Below are positions 50,635-60,435 of a DNA stretch of 64,000 nt, in pieces (the first letter of the stretch is position 1; each line of letters opens with the position of its first letter). Source of the stretch: [Actinomadura] parvosata subsp. kistnae. GTDB lineage: Bacteria; Actinomycetota; Actinomycetes; Streptosporangiales; Streptosporangiaceae. Under the pieces are notes generated by a model. The model saw only the letters and a list, made by a program, of their open reading frames with translations. It was not told where the DNA came from and ran no database searches. The stretch lies in contig NZ_OOHJ01000006.1 of NCBI RefSeq assembly GCF_900323885.1, forward strand, positions 620,001-684,000, read 5' to 3'. Position numbers and translations under genes: made by a program.

Positions 50635-51372
50635 ATGAACGATCACGACCTGTCCGGCAGGGTGGCCTTGCTCACCGGGGCGTCAGGCGGCATCGGCCAG
50701 GCACTGGGCCGGCGCCTCATCGCCGCCGGCGTGAAGACCGCCTTCGTCTACGGTTCACACGCCGGCCCGGCCCACGAACTGGTCACCCAGGCCAGAAACG
50801 CGGGAGTCGGCGCGGTGGCGCTCGCCGGCGACCTCGCCGACCCGCATGTCCCGGCCAGGCTGCTGGACGAAGCCGCCGACGCGCTCGGCGGCCCCGTGGA
50901 CCTCCTGATCCCCAACGCCGGCCATGCGCTCCAGCAGGACTACACCACGCTCGACCTGCAGGCGTGGGACCGCACGCTCGCGGTCAACCTGCGCGCCCCC
51001 TTCCTGCTGGCCCAGCACGCCCTGCCGGGCATGGCCGCGCGCGGGTACGGGCGCGTGCTGTTCATGTCCTCGGTCGCCGCCTTCACCGGCGGCGTCATCG
51101 GCGCGGACTACGCCGCCTCCAAGGCCGGGCTGCACGGCCTGACCCACTTCCTGGCCGCCCGCGTCGCCTCCCGCGGCGTGACGGTCAACGCCCTGGCGCC
51201 CGCGCTGATCGACGACACGCGCATGCTGCCCGGCAACGCCGATCCCCGCGCCCTGCCCGTCGGCCGGTTCGGCCGGCCCGAGGAGGTCGCCGACCTGGCG
51301 CTGGCCGTCCTGCGCAACGGATATCTCACCAACCAAGTGCTGAGCCTGGACGGCGGCGCCTACCCGCGCTGA
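50635..51372 (+). CDS. SDR-family oxidoreductase
   Basis: 245 aa from ATG 50635 (GGAAAGGA upstream). Cofactor motif TGASGGIG (residues about 16-23), NAG (IPNAGHA), and catalytic Ser and YAASK (ADYAASKAG). It ends LSLDGGAYPR. Likely a 3-oxoacyl-ACP-reductase-like or ketoreductase enzyme. The 124 bp before it carry an antisense fragment of no known family. Confidence 0.92.
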   Translation: MNDHDLSGRVALLTGASGGIGQALGRRLIAAGVKTAFVYGSHAGPAHELVTQARNAGVGAVALAGDLADPHVPARLLDEAADALGGPVDLLIPNAGHALQQDYTTLDLQAWDRTLAVNLRAPFLLAQHALPGMAARGYGRVLFMSSVAAFTGGVIGADYAASKAGLHGLTHFLAARVASRGVTVNALAPALIDDTRMLPGNADPRALPVGRFGRPEEVADLALAVLRNGYLTNQVLSLDGGAYPR

Positions 51373-51402
51373 CCTGTCCCTCTTCGCTGACAGGAGCCCC
51401 TC

Positions 51403-52659
51403 ATGCCCGTGGCTCTGCTCGCCCTTGCGATCAGCGCATTCGGCATCGGAACCACCGAATTCATCATCAACGGCCTGCTGCCCGAGCTGGCCGCCGACTT
51501 CGACGTCAGCATTCCGGCCGCCGGGCTGCTGGTCTCGGGATACGCAGCCGGCGTGGTCATCGGCGCGCCCCTGCTCACCATCGCCGGGGCGCGCCTGCCC
51601 CGCAAGACCATGCTGCTCGCCCTGATGATCCTCTTCCTGGCCGGGAACCTGCTCTCCGCGCTGGCCCCCTCCTACGGTGTGCTGATGGCCGGGCGGATCA
51701 TCGCGGCCTTCTCCCACGGCGCCTTCTTCGGCGTCGGCGCCGTCGTCGCGGCCGACCTGGTGGAACCGGCCAAGCGCGCCCGCGCGCTGTCAATCATGTT
51801 CTCCGGCCTGAGCCTGGCGAACGTCCTCGGCGTGCCCGCCGGCACCGCGATCGGGCAGGCGCTCGGCTGGCGCGCCACCTTCTGGGCTGTCGTCGCCATC
51901 GGGATGGTCGGCCTCGCCGGGGTGGCGGCGCTGGTCCCCTCCCGCCCTCGCCCCCAGGAGCATAGCCTCCTGCGCGAGCTGGGCGTCTTCCGGCAGGGCG
52001 GCGTGTGGCTGGCGCTGGCCATGACCGTGTTCGGATTCGCGCCCGTCTTCACGGTGATCACTTTCATCGCACCGATGATGACCGACGTCGGCGGTTTCTC
52101 CCCGGATACGGTGCCCGTGGTCATGGGGCTATTGGGGATCGGCCTGGTCGCGGGTAACCTTCTCGGCGGCCGCCTGGCCGACCGGGCCGTACTCCCCGCG
52201 GTCTACCTCTCCGTCGGCACCCTCACCGCCCTATCGGCGATCGTCGCCGTGTCGGCGGACAACCAGCCGGCCTTCATCGCCGCGATCGTCCTGTTCGGGG
52301 TGGCCGCCTTCGCGACAATCCCACCATTGCAGACGTGGGTGCTCGACAGTGCCTCACAAGCGCCCGCCCTGGCCTCGGCGGCCAACATCGGCGCATTCAA
52401 CCTGGCCAACACCCTCGGCTCCCTGCTCGCCGGACTCACGATCGAGGCCGGGCACGGATACGCGGCACCGGCCTGGATCGGCATGGCCTTGGGCCTGGCC
52501 GGCCTGGCCGTGACCGGGCTGGTGCAACTGCGTATCCGCCGCCAAGCCCTACGGGCAGCCGCGGACCGGAAACACCAGAAGACGGCACAGCCGTTCGCCT
52601 CCTCCGGGCCGGCCAATCCCGCGACACCAGACATCAGCGCCACCACCAGTGAGGCGTAA
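51403..52659 (+). CDS. MFS drug exporter (DHA1, Cmx/CmlA-like)
   Basis: 418 aa with 12 predicted helices. FGIGTTEFIINGLLPELAAD at the first helix and GRIIAAFSHGAFFGVGAVVA resemble chloramphenicol and multidrug exporters of the AraJ/Cmx group; motif C is present as LGVPAGTAIGQALGWR. ATG 51403 has AGGAG upstream and the gene starts 30 bp after the SDR stop. As part of a MarR-controlled group it likely exports a toxic compound that also serves as the inducer. Confidence 0.92.
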   Translation: MPVALLALAISAFGIGTTEFIINGLLPELAADFDVSIPAAGLLVSGYAAGVVIGAPLLTIAGARLPRKTMLLALMILFLAGNLLSALAPSYGVLMAGRIIAAFSHGAFFGVGAVVAADLVEPAKRARALSIMFSGLSLANVLGVPAGTAIGQALGWRATFWAVVAIGMVGLAGVAALVPSRPRPQEHSLLRELGVFRQGGVWLALAMTVFGFAPVFTVITFIAPMMTDVGGFSPDTVPVVMGLLGIGLVAGNLLGGRLADRAVLPAVYLSVGTLTALSAIVAVSADNQPAFIAAIVLFGVAAFATIPPLQTWVLDSASQAPALASAANIGAFNLANTLGSLLAGLTIEAGHGYAAPAWIGMALGLAGLAVTGLVQLRIRRQALRAAADRKHQKTAQPFASSGPANPATPDISATTSEA

Positions 52660-52981
52660 CCGCACGTCGATGGTGACGGCCCGCCCCTCACACGTACCAT
52701 CACCATCGTTGTCCCTGCGGGTCAGCAAGCAGCACGCCCTCGGCCGGGTGAAACCTCTCGGCGACGCCCCCGCTGCGGATCAGGAGGCCGGCCTCGGTGA
52801 GGATGTGTCGCTGCCGCAGCAGGGACCGGGTCGCGGTGGACGCGCGGGCGCAGACGATCCGCACCGGTACTCCTCGGGGGAAGGGACGGAACCTCCTACC
52901 CGTCGGGAAATCCTGTCGTCAATCAGCGCGCGAAATCAGCCACCCGGTTGTGCCTGCTCGGCCCGGTGTCCGTGCTCGGTG
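52660..52981. other. Gap with a minus-strand fragment
   Basis: About 52710-52870 (-) encodes TRSLLRQRHILTEAGLLIRS and AERFHPAEGVLLADPQGQRW, apparently the end of a lost protein of unknown family. Confidence 0.3.
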
Positions 52982-54208
52982 TCAGTCGATGGCTTGGTAG
53001 AGGGTGGTCCAGAAGTCGTGGATGAGCTGCGGCGAGTCCAGGGTGGACATCCCGGTCTGGGTGAACAGGATGCCGGTGAGCTGGTTGGTCGGGTCGGCGT
53101 AGGCGGTGGTGCCGGTGCCGCCGTCCCAGCCGAACTGGCCGGTGGGGGCGTAGTCGCCGCGGTAGGTGCGCACCCCCATCCCAAAGCCCCAGCCGCCGTG
53201 CTGTCCCTGACCGGCCGTCAGATGGGCGATGCTCTTGTACATGGCGTCCCGGACAGCCTCCTGCTCGGGGGTGAGGCGGTTGGTGGTCATCAGCTCGACG
53301 GCGGCCCGGGACAAGATCCGCCGGCCTTCGTTCATGCCGCCATTGAGCAGCATCTGGAAGTAGGCGCGGTAGTCGTCGGCGGTGGAGACCAGCGCGCTGG
53401 CGCCCTGGAACGCCGGTGGCTGGCTGGCCCGTCCGCCTTCCGCCTCGTCCCACACGGTGAACTCGCCGGTCTGCGGGTTGGGCCCGTACAGGGGCGGCAG
53501 CCGGTCGATCTTGCCGGCGGGTACGTGGAATCCGGTGTCGGTCATGCCCAGCGGGTCGAAGATCCGCTCGCGCAGGAACGTCTCCAGCGACTGGCCCGCG
53601 ACCCGGGCGACCAGCACGCCGAGCACCTCGTAGCTGAGGTCGTACAGCCACCGCTGGCCGGGCTGGTACGCCAGCGGCAGCTCGCCGAGGCGGCGCATCC
53701 ACTCGTCCGGGTGGGGCGCCGGCCCGGAGGCCACGCTGTAGTCGGTGGCCTTGAAGGTCGCGGCCCTGATCGGGGAATCCATCATCGCGAAATCCACGCC
53801 GAGCCCGAACGTGGAAGTCAGCAGGTCCCGTACGATGATCGGCCGCCGCGCCGGGACCGTGTCCTCCAGCGGGCCGTCGGGCCGCGTCAGCACCCGCCGG
53901 TCGGCGAGTTCAGGCAGCCACGGATCCACCGGGTCATCCAGCCGCAGCCTGCACTCATCGAGCAGGACCATCGCCGCCGCCGTCGTGACCGGCTTGGACA
54001 CCGACGCCATCCGGAAGATCGTGTCCCGGCGCATCGGCGCGCCACCCTCGGCACGCATCGTCCCGAGCGCTTCGACGTGCGTCCGGCCTCCCCGGCTGAC
54101 CAAGGCGACCAGCCCGGGAATCTTGCCGGACTCGACATGGCGTGCCAGCACCTCGCGCAACCGGCGCAGCCCCGCCTCAGAGAAGCCGCTGTTGCTTCGT
54201 CCCATCAT
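52982..54208 (-). CDS. Beta-lactamase-fold serine hydrolase
   Basis: 408 aa (ATG 54208 or 54205). The catalytic SxxK is in MASVSKPVTTAAAM (about residue 70), the Tyr in WLYDLSYEVLG (about 190), and the C-terminal WDGGTGTTAYADP aligns with the KTG region. No signal peptide. Class C / LovD-EstB-like; may act as an esterase or acyltransferase. A TGACCTAAGGTCA dyad lies about 80 bp upstream. Confidence 0.9.
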   Translation of the reverse strand: MMGRSNSGFSEAGLRRLREVLARHVESGKIPGLVALVSRGGRTHVEALGTMRAEGGAPMRRDTIFRMASVSKPVTTAAAMVLLDECRLRLDDPVDPWLPELADRRVLTRPDGPLEDTVPARRPIIVRDLLTSTFGLGVDFAMMDSPIRAATFKATDYSVASGPAPHPDEWMRRLGELPLAYQPGQRWLYDLSYEVLGVLVARVAGQSLETFLRERIFDPLGMTDTGFHVPAGKIDRLPPLYGPNPQTGEFTVWDEAEGGRASQPPAFQGASALVSTADDYRAYFQMLLNGGMNEGRRILSRAAVELMTTNRLTPEQEAVRDAMYKSIAHLTAGQGQHGGWGFGMGVRTYRGDYAPTGQFGWDGGTGTTAYADPTNQLTGILFTQTGMSTLDSPQLIHDFWTTLYQAID

Positions 54209-54444
54209 GGATCTCCTTGTCCACAGTGTTCACGCCGGCCCTGGTGGCCACGGCCCCATCCAGGCGGCCATGCGCTGAGCGTGCACCCTGACCTAAGGTC
54301 AAGGTCAACTCCTGTCGCGATCACGGGCTGACCTGCCGACCTCGGGCGTCGCCGGCGGCTTGGGCCAGAGATGGGGCCGCGGTCCGCGCGGTCCGGCGCG
54401 ATGATGGACTGGAACAGATGCGCGCTACCCTGACCCGAATACAC
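54209..54444. other. Intergenic region with AGGTCA-type half-sites
   Basis: 54289-54301 is TGACCTAAGGTCA, followed by another AGGTCA at 54302-54307. The spacing of three half-sites resembles MerR-family control regions, but no matching -10 was found. No gene seen. Confidence 0.35.
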
Positions 54445-54590
54445 GGCTGCCTGCTACCGGGAGCTGTGCCGGCGCCTGGGCGTGGTCCAGTCGATGGGCC
54501 GTGTGGGCTGCGCGCTCGACAACGCAGCCGCCGAGGCGTCCAACAGCACGCTCAAGGTCGAGTACGTGTGCGGCACAGCGCCAACGACGG
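54445..54590 (+). pseudogene. IS3-family transposase fragment (OrfB end)
   Basis: AYRELCRRLGVVQSMGRVGC then ALDNAAAEASNSTLKVEYV is the DDE/RNase H-like integrase core near the catalytic Glu region of IS3 elements. Neither the start nor the end of the gene is present, and terminal repeats were not seen. Confidence 0.75.
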
Positions 54591-54817
54591 CCTGCCGCTT
54601 CCATCACATTCGAACGTCACATGATCGAGAAGAGCCAAGCCTCATCGGCCCTGCTGAGGACCGCTGTGACAGAGAACCATCTCCACGCTTTCAGGGGATT
54701 GACATGGGCCCTTCAGTGTCTCTTCGAGGACGTGGATCAGCTTGCGCCCAGCGCGTGGCCATGCGGTTCCCGCGAGCAGCCGCCATGTCCGCACGACAGG
54801 GGCAGGAGGACGGCACG

Positions 54818-55054
54818 ATGCTCGAACAGGCCCTGCAGGAGGTCGACACCTACTCCACCATGACCCGCTCCCTGCTCACCCTGGCCGACCGGTTGCGCTG
54901 CCTCAGCGTGACACGGGCAGCTATGAACGACGACATGGACCCGGACACGCGCCGTGCGGCGCTGCAGCGCCTCGTGCAGCGGCAGGGCACCAGCGCTGAA
55001 CGCGACCGAGCGCTCGCCCACGCTGGGGGCGGCTCCTGGGGCGGCGCGTGGTAA
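54818..55054 (+). CDS. Small hypothetical protein
   Basis: 78 aa. ATG 54818 has AGGAGGA at 7-nt spacing, a strong site. The protein is helical (EQALQEVDTYSTMTRSLLTL) and ends in a Gly/Trp-rich tail (GGGSWGGAW). No family is recognised. It lies in mobile-element debris; translation is plausible but function unknown. Confidence 0.4.
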   Translation: MLEQALQEVDTYSTMTRSLLTLADRLRCLSVTRAAMNDDMDPDTRRAALQRLVQRQGTSAERDRALAHAGGGSWGGAW

Positions 55055-55440
55055 GGGTCGTGACCGAAGGCTTGGATGAGCAACAGGACGTTGCACGCCG
55101 CCCACGTCGGCGGCCGTACCTGAGAGCAGATCGCCGCCCTCATGGACGCCTACGTCTCCGCCATCGCCCGGATCACCCCGTCCAAGCCAAGCCCGCTACA
55201 CCGCGCTGGCCAAGAAGTACCCCGCCACGACCCGGCAGCTGAACAAGCCGCCCATCGCCACTCCCTCGGAGCCGTCATGACCGCCTCGCCCCGGTCCCCG
55301 GGCTGGCCGCCGCCACACGAGGAGGATGGCCGGCGGTGGTGTCGCGGATGCGATGTCCGGACGCGGTGTCCGGCGGCACAGGACGAACTTCTCTTGGTGA
55401 TCACCTCTGGTGAGCACGAGGCTGTCCGGCCGCCCGGCTG
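55055..55440. other. Gap, probable gene debris
   Basis: A short plus-strand frame (TEQIAALMDAYVSAIARITP, about 55120-55185) may be part of a helical protein; nothing is complete. No operator or terminator stands out. Confidence 0.3.
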
Positions 55441-56073
55441 TCAGCGCTTGTACGCGGCGGCGACCTCGACCTCGACAAGCCAGCCCGCGACCGGGAGATT
55501 GGCGATTTCGATCGTCACGCGGGCCGGGCGGGCGGGGTTGACCTCCAAGGGTGGGGCGGGCGGCGCGGTGCCCAGCGGGACGGGGACCGGCTGCCCCGAA
55601 GCCAGATCCGTGTTGGCGAAGAACTGGCGGTAGGCGCGGTTCCACCCGGCGAAGTCGGCCGTCGCGGCGCCTGGAGGCTTCTCCAGGTACGCGCGCATGG
55701 AGACGACGTCCTCAAGAGCCAGCCCAGCCGCGGCGAGGTTGGCCTTGATGCGCTTCAGCGTGTTGATGGCCTGGGCCTCGGTGACGGTGACGCCTGGGGG
55801 CAGGGCGCCGCCGGGGAAGTCGACGTAGCGCTCGGGGGAGTCGGCGGGGGCCGTGGGATTGGCTGCGGCCGGGCCCAGGCCGCTGGCGGTGTACGTGGCG
55901 ACCTGCTTCCCGAGCGCCACGCCGTCGGCGATCGCGGGATTGGTGCTGCCCGCCGGGAGGAAGGGCTTGATCTCGTGGGGATGGGGTGACCAGCCGGCGG
56001 TGGCGGCGGCCGTACCCGTGCCGAGGAGGAGGACGGTGGCCGCGGCGAGGGTGACAGCGGTGCGGATCTTCAT
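55441..56073 (-). CDS. Exported RidA/YjgF-family protein
   Basis: 210 aa with a signal peptide (MKIRTAVTLAAATVLLLGTG, ATA cleavage), unusual because RidA is normally a cytosolic protein of about 130 aa. RidA features: AQAINTLKRIKANLAAAGLA, EDVVSMRAYLEKPPG, and RVTIEIANLPVAGWLVEVEV, where canonical enzymes have the substrate-binding Arg and Glu. RidA proteins hydrolyse 2-imino acids. It follows the amine oxidase gene by 14 bp on the same strand. Confidence 0.85.
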   Translation of the reverse strand: MKIRTAVTLAAATVLLLGTGTAAATAGWSPHPHEIKPFLPAGSTNPAIADGVALGKQVATYTASGLGPAAANPTAPADSPERYVDFPGGALPPGVTVTEAQAINTLKRIKANLAAAGLALEDVVSMRAYLEKPPGAATADFAGWNRAYRQFFANTDLASGQPVPVPLGTAPPAPPLEVNPARPARVTIEIANLPVAGWLVEVEVAAAYKR

Positions 56074-56087
56074 GCGACGGCGTCCTC

Positions 56088-57677
56088 TCAGGCGGCGCTC
56101 AGCACGCGCTGGTGCAGCTCGGTGACGACCTTGCGGGCGGATTCCAAGGCCCCCGCCTGCCAGGCGATCATGTGGCTCAGCCAGTCGCCCGCGAAGTACA
56201 CGCGGCCGGCCGGCTTGTTGAGGAGCTGGTAGGCGCCCTGGCGCGACGGCCAGCTCACCCATGCGCCCTCGATGTGCGGCTGGAGGTTCCAGGCGACGGA
56301 CACCGAGGAGGCCAGCTCGTCGCGGTACTTCGCGCCGTGGATCCGCATCCCCTGCTCGACCGCGCGGCGCTCCCGATCGGCGTGCTTGAGGACGGCGTAC
56401 GCGTCGGCCTGCGCTCCGAAGTTGTAGTAGCCGACGACCAGGCCGCGTGCCGCGCCGTACCCGTAGGAGGGGTACCAGATCGTGGCGAGGTCGAGGTCGG
56501 TGCTGGTGATGCCGCCGTAGATGTCCTCGTCGATCTCCCACCAGCGGCGGCGGTACTCCAGCCCGATCTTGCCCGCGTTGGCGACGGTCGGAGTGGAGAG
56601 CGCGGCCTGGATCTCCGTGCCCAGGTTGTGTTGGGTTTTGGCAAGGAGGTGCGGGGGCATCGCCGCGACGCACAGGTCCGCCTTGATCATATGAGTGCGG
56701 CCATGACGGTCCTGGTACTCCACCTCGACGCCGTCCGGCAGGTCGGTGATCTTGGTGACGGTGGAGCGCAGCCGGATCCGTTGCCGCCCGATCTTGCCTG
56801 CGAGGGCTCGCGGGATCGCGTCCATGCCGCCGACCGGCTGGAACATCAGCATGGCCTGGTCGTAACCGAACTCGAACGAGAACCGCTGTCCGATGCCGCT
56901 CGCCAGCACCTCCGACAGCGAGGGCACCGGTCCGAGCACCGTTCCCGCCTGCTCGCCCGCGCCCGGGTTCACGCTGTAGCCGCGGCGGGAGCCTCCGGTG
57001 TACTTGAACCCGCTCGCCTTGTTGCCCACCGCCCCGAAGCCCGACAGGAAGGTGATGAGCCGCTCTTTGTCCTGCGTGGTCAGCTCGGCGTCCAGCGCGC
57101 CCGCGTCGGTGGCGCGCGACAGCAGCTCGGAGACGTACCCGTAGACGTCGGCCTTGGCCGTGCGCCAGCGGACGGGGGCCGGCATGTTCTGGTGATAGAT
57201 ATAGGCCTGGGCGTTGGAGTTAGTGAAGACCTCCAGGTCCACGCCGAGTTCGCGGCAGTAGTCCATGGTCACCATCCACTGCGCCAGCCGCGCCGGGCCC
57301 GCGTTCAAGTAGACGCCGTCCCGGAACTGCGCGACCTGCGTGGAGCCGTTCAGCTCGGTCAGCCGGTCGCCGCCGCGGATGGTCCAGTTCCGCCCGCCCA
57401 CCCGGTCGAGGGCCTCCAGGATCGTGCAGTCGTAACCCGCCTTGCCCAGCTCGTACGCCGTGGCGAGGCCGGCCATCCCCGCGCCGAGGATCACGACCTT
57501 CTTCGCGGACCGCCCGGTGAGCGAGAAGTCCGACGGCTGCGGCGGGTCGAAGGCAGTCTTCACGGACGCCTCGGCGGACGGCGCGAGCCCGAGCGCCCCC
57601 ATGGTCGCGAAGAGCGCTCCCGCGCCGCCGGATACTCCGACGGCGGACAGGAAGTCGCGTCTGCTGTACCCCAACAT
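56088..57677 (-). CDS. Tat-exported flavin amine oxidase (L-amino-acid/monoamine oxidase family)
   Basis: 529 aa. The Tat signal YSRRDFLSAVGVSGGAG is followed by the FAD-binding motif VILGAGMAGLATAYELGKAG, CTILEALDRVGGRNWTIRGG, and a C-terminal FAD motif VYFAGDWLSHMIAWQAGALE. ATG 57677 has GGAGGT nearby; a GTG/ATG further upstream at 57731 is possible. It should oxidise amines or amino acids outside the cytoplasm to imines plus H2O2. The RidA-like gene downstream would handle the imine product, so the two form a logical pair. Confidence 0.93.
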   Translation of the reverse strand: MLGYSRRDFLSAVGVSGGAGALFATMGALGLAPSAEASVKTAFDPPQPSDFSLTGRSAKKVVILGAGMAGLATAYELGKAGYDCTILEALDRVGGRNWTIRGGDRLTELNGSTQVAQFRDGVYLNAGPARLAQWMVTMDYCRELGVDLEVFTNSNAQAYIYHQNMPAPVRWRTAKADVYGYVSELLSRATDAGALDAELTTQDKERLITFLSGFGAVGNKASGFKYTGGSRRGYSVNPGAGEQAGTVLGPVPSLSEVLASGIGQRFSFEFGYDQAMLMFQPVGGMDAIPRALAGKIGRQRIRLRSTVTKITDLPDGVEVEYQDRHGRTHMIKADLCVAAMPPHLLAKTQHNLGTEIQAALSTPTVANAGKIGLEYRRRWWEIDEDIYGGITSTDLDLATIWYPSYGYGAARGLVVGYYNFGAQADAYAVLKHADRERRAVEQGMRIHGAKYRDELASSVSVAWNLQPHIEGAWVSWPSRQGAYQLLNKPAGRVYFAGDWLSHMIAWQAGALESARKVVTELHQRVLSAA

Positions 57678-58010
57678 CCACCTCCGTGGTCTCGTTGGAG
57701 GTGAGTCTCGGGGTGCCTTGTTGCCAACCATTCGCTTTTGTGCTCCCAGTGAGTTTCGGAGCGATCATCGGGGATTTGAGGCGGATGTGAGCTCCGCCGG
57801 CCCGGACTCGTTTGCGGTCGTCACCACCGGCAAGAAGGGCCATCGCGGCCCGCTTGTCACCTGTCAGCTCGGTTCCCATCCGCAACTCCCGTATGAAGAC
57901 CTGCACGTGGAGCAAGCGCTGAACCGGGACGATCTCCTCGTGCTCCTTTGTGTCGGGGTGGGCGCAGCCATCCTGCTTGCCGAGGTTCGGGGTGTGCCAG
58001 GAGTGGGCGC

Positions 58011-58770
58011 TCACGTGCCTGGTGGCTCTTCCTGGGCGGCCAGGTCGGCTTCGACCTGGCCGGCTGCGTGCCCGCCGAGGTCCTGGTCGGGGCGGTTGTA
58101 GCGCATGGTGGTGGCCAGGTTGGCGTGCCGGGCGGCGCGTTGCACCTTGTCGGGGGCCATGCCGAGGGCGAAGGCGTGAGTGATTCACATGGAGCGCAGC
58201 ATGTGCGGGTTCGATGGAGACGCCGGCGTTGATGAGTTCGGTGGCGTGGGCGTGGCGCCGCTGATGGATGTCGATCTCGACTTTCGCGGTGGCGCAGTAG
58301 GTCTGCCAGCGGTGGAGGGGGTGGGCGGCGTCGTAGGACAGCGGTCCGCCGCGGCCGTTGATGGAGGCGCGAAACAGCGGCCCCGTGGTGTAGCCCGCGC
58401 GGGCCGGGCAGGGCGTGAGCAGGGTGACGTAGCCGCGGTCGTCGAGCAGGACGGAGCGCACGCTGCCGCCCCTGCCGTGGACGCGGATGTGTTCGTCGTC
58501 CAGGCGCAGGTCGAGGTCTTCGACGTACAAGCCGCAGACTTCGGAGGCGCGGGCGCCGCACACACACGCGGTCTCGAACTGCGCCCGATCCCGCAGCCGG
58601 TCCAGTGGCGTCTCCTTGTGCGGCCCCCGCGAGCAGATCACCGCCAGCACCTTGGCCACGTCGGCCGCATTGGCGGGGCGGGGCAGGCTCTTGGGCACCT
58701 TGACCGTGTCGATGCGGTCCATCGGGTTGGCGGCCAGGAGGCCGTGGCGGACCGCCCACTTGGGGTGCAG
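58011..58770 (-). pseudogene. Tyrosine recombinase remnant
   Basis: LHPKWAVRHGLLAANPMDRI, ETACVCGARASEVCGLYVED (catalytic Arg I) and VEIDIHQRRHAHATELINAG (box II HxxR) are in one frame. The tail RAARHANLATTMRYNRPDQD with the Tyr nucleophile is in another. A frame break near 58190 separates them, and the N-terminal core-binding domain is lost or shifted. Confidence 0.75.
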
Positions 58771-59144
58771 GTAAGAATGATGTCCTACGGCCCAATCGAG
58801 CAGCTTCGCCGTCGGTCACGGCCGGGACCTCCCACGGCTCCCGTATGGGACGAGCATGCGAGAAGGAGGACCGCCGCACGGGTAAACGCGGCGCGTTCAC
58901 ACGAGTGGGTGTGACCTGGTCGAACTGAGGAGCCTGGAAGATCGCTTCCCAGATTCGGGGTGTCACGGGAATACGGCCGCGGACTTCTCGGACGCAGGTT
59001 TCTGGACGCTCTTCGTGCAGGTCGGCACGCCGTCCGAGAAGGTCCACCTTTCTGAACAGCGAGTGGCCGGCCTCTCAATGCCGCAGATCAGAGCCTCGGC
59101 GGCGCGCATCTGCCGTATTCCGGTGACACCCGCCCCTGACGGAC

Positions 59145-59275
59145 GCCGCAATCCCGCCGGTCGCCGACGACCTGTCCAGCAAGGAGATCGCGGCCCGGCT
59201 GTCTCCTCAGCCCGCGGACGGTTGAGTATCACCTCGGCAAGATCTACCCGAAGGTAGGCGTCGGCACCCGTACTG
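59145..59275 (+). pseudogene. LuxR-type HTH remnant
   Basis: DDLSSKEIAARLS then, in another frame, SPRTVEYHLGKIYPKVGVGT: the two halves of a LuxR recognition helix unit. It ends just before the alpha/beta hydrolase gene. Confidence 0.6.
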
Positions 59276-59336
59276 AACCGGCGTCCCCAGTAGTTCTACG
59301 GAAGGCACCCGTAGCAGGACAGGCCATGCTTTGAGC

Positions 59337-60215
59337 ATGCCTGAGAACAACATCTGGAGCGAAGAGTTCGGCGCGGCGACGGACGCGCCGATCCTGCTGA
59401 TCATGGGTTCGATGTCGCAGGGCGTCCTGTGGCCGGACGAGTTCGTCGGCAGGCTGACGGCCGGTGGCCGGCGTGTCATCCGATACGACCACCGCGACAC
59501 CGGCCGCTCGGACACCATCGACTTCGACAAGGAGCCTTATACGTGGGACGACATCACCAACGACGTACTCCGGGTGATGGACGCGCATGGCCTGAACAGC
59601 GCGCATCTGGTCTGCCACTCGGCAGGCGGGCTGCTCGGCCAGCTGATCGCGGTGGAGCGGCCGGAGCGGGTGCGCACACTCACCGTCATCGGCTCTTCGC
59701 CGCTCGGCGGCGGTGAAGGCGCGGTGATCATGCGGGCGTTGATGGGCGAGCCGCAGCCCGAAGGTAGCCTGCCGCCGCCGGCGCCCGAGTTCGTCGAGTT
59801 CTTCCGGGCGCTGATCACGAACCCGCCGCCCGCCGACCGGCGCGAGCAGATCGACCTCATGATCGCCGAGCAGCGCGTCCTGCACGGCACGGGGTTGCCC
59901 TTCGACGAGGACGCCGCCCGCCTGCTGCAAGAACGCATCTACGACCGGGCCCGTGACCTGTCCGCTGTGGCCAATCACCGCCGGGCCGCGGCGGCGAACC
60001 CGGACTTCGAGCCGGTGGGCGTCCTGGACCAGATCAAGGCGCCGACCCTGGCCATCGAGGGCACCTGCGAGCCTGCCAAACCCGGTCACAGCGCGCTCAT
60101 CGCGGAGCGGATCCCAGGGGCGCGGTTGATGATGGTGGAGGGGATGGGGCACACGCTGCCGATGGAGGTGCACGAGGAACTGGCGACGGCGATCCTCGCG
60201 CATACGGCGGCATGA
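59337..60215 (+). CDS. Alpha/beta hydrolase
   Basis: 292 aa from ATG 59337. Oxyanion/cap start ILLIMGSMSQGVLWPDEFVG, GGRRVIRYDHRDTGRSD, nucleophile elbow LVCHSAGGLLG (Ser about 104), acid region ALAIEGTCEP, and catalytic His in VEGMGHTLPMEV. It resembles the actinomycete alpha/beta hydrolases near polyketide and carotenoid genes (AknP/RdmC-like esterases). No signal peptide. Confidence 0.9.
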   Translation: MPENNIWSEEFGAATDAPILLIMGSMSQGVLWPDEFVGRLTAGGRRVIRYDHRDTGRSDTIDFDKEPYTWDDITNDVLRVMDAHGLNSAHLVCHSAGGLLGQLIAVERPERVRTLTVIGSSPLGGGEGAVIMRALMGEPQPEGSLPPPAPEFVEFFRALITNPPPADRREQIDLMIAEQRVLHGTGLPFDEDAARLLQERIYDRARDLSAVANHRRAAAANPDFEPVGVLDQIKAPTLAIEGTCEPAKPGHSALIAERIPGARLMMVEGMGHTLPMEVHEELATAILAHTAA

Positions 60216-60257
60216 TCGCCCTGTCCAGGGCTGGGACGCTGTACTGACCGGGCGCTT

Positions 60258-60409
60258 TCCACCGTTGACCCCGAGTACCTGGCATGTGCACACATCCGCT
60301 CCACCGCCAAGACGGCTTCAAGGCCCACCTGGTTGTCGGGCCCGAGACCGGTCTGTTCACCGCGATGGTGCTCGGGCCCGGGGCTGATTCGGACACTCGA
60401 CTCATGTGA
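60258..60409 (+). pseudogene. DDE transposase fragment (IS1182-like)
   Basis: PEYLACAHIRSTAKT and, in the next frame, QDGFKAHLVVGPETGLFTAM. The QDGFKAHLVVEPETG motif belongs to DDE transposases of the IS1182 type. Short and frameshifted. Confidence 0.6.
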
Positions 60410-60435
60410 TGACAAAAGATCGGTAGTCTCTTCAG

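Noticed and set aside
54289..54307. A full MerR promoter for the serine hydrolase at 52982
   Set aside because: Half-sites are present, but no -10 hexamer at 19-20 bp spacing could be found.
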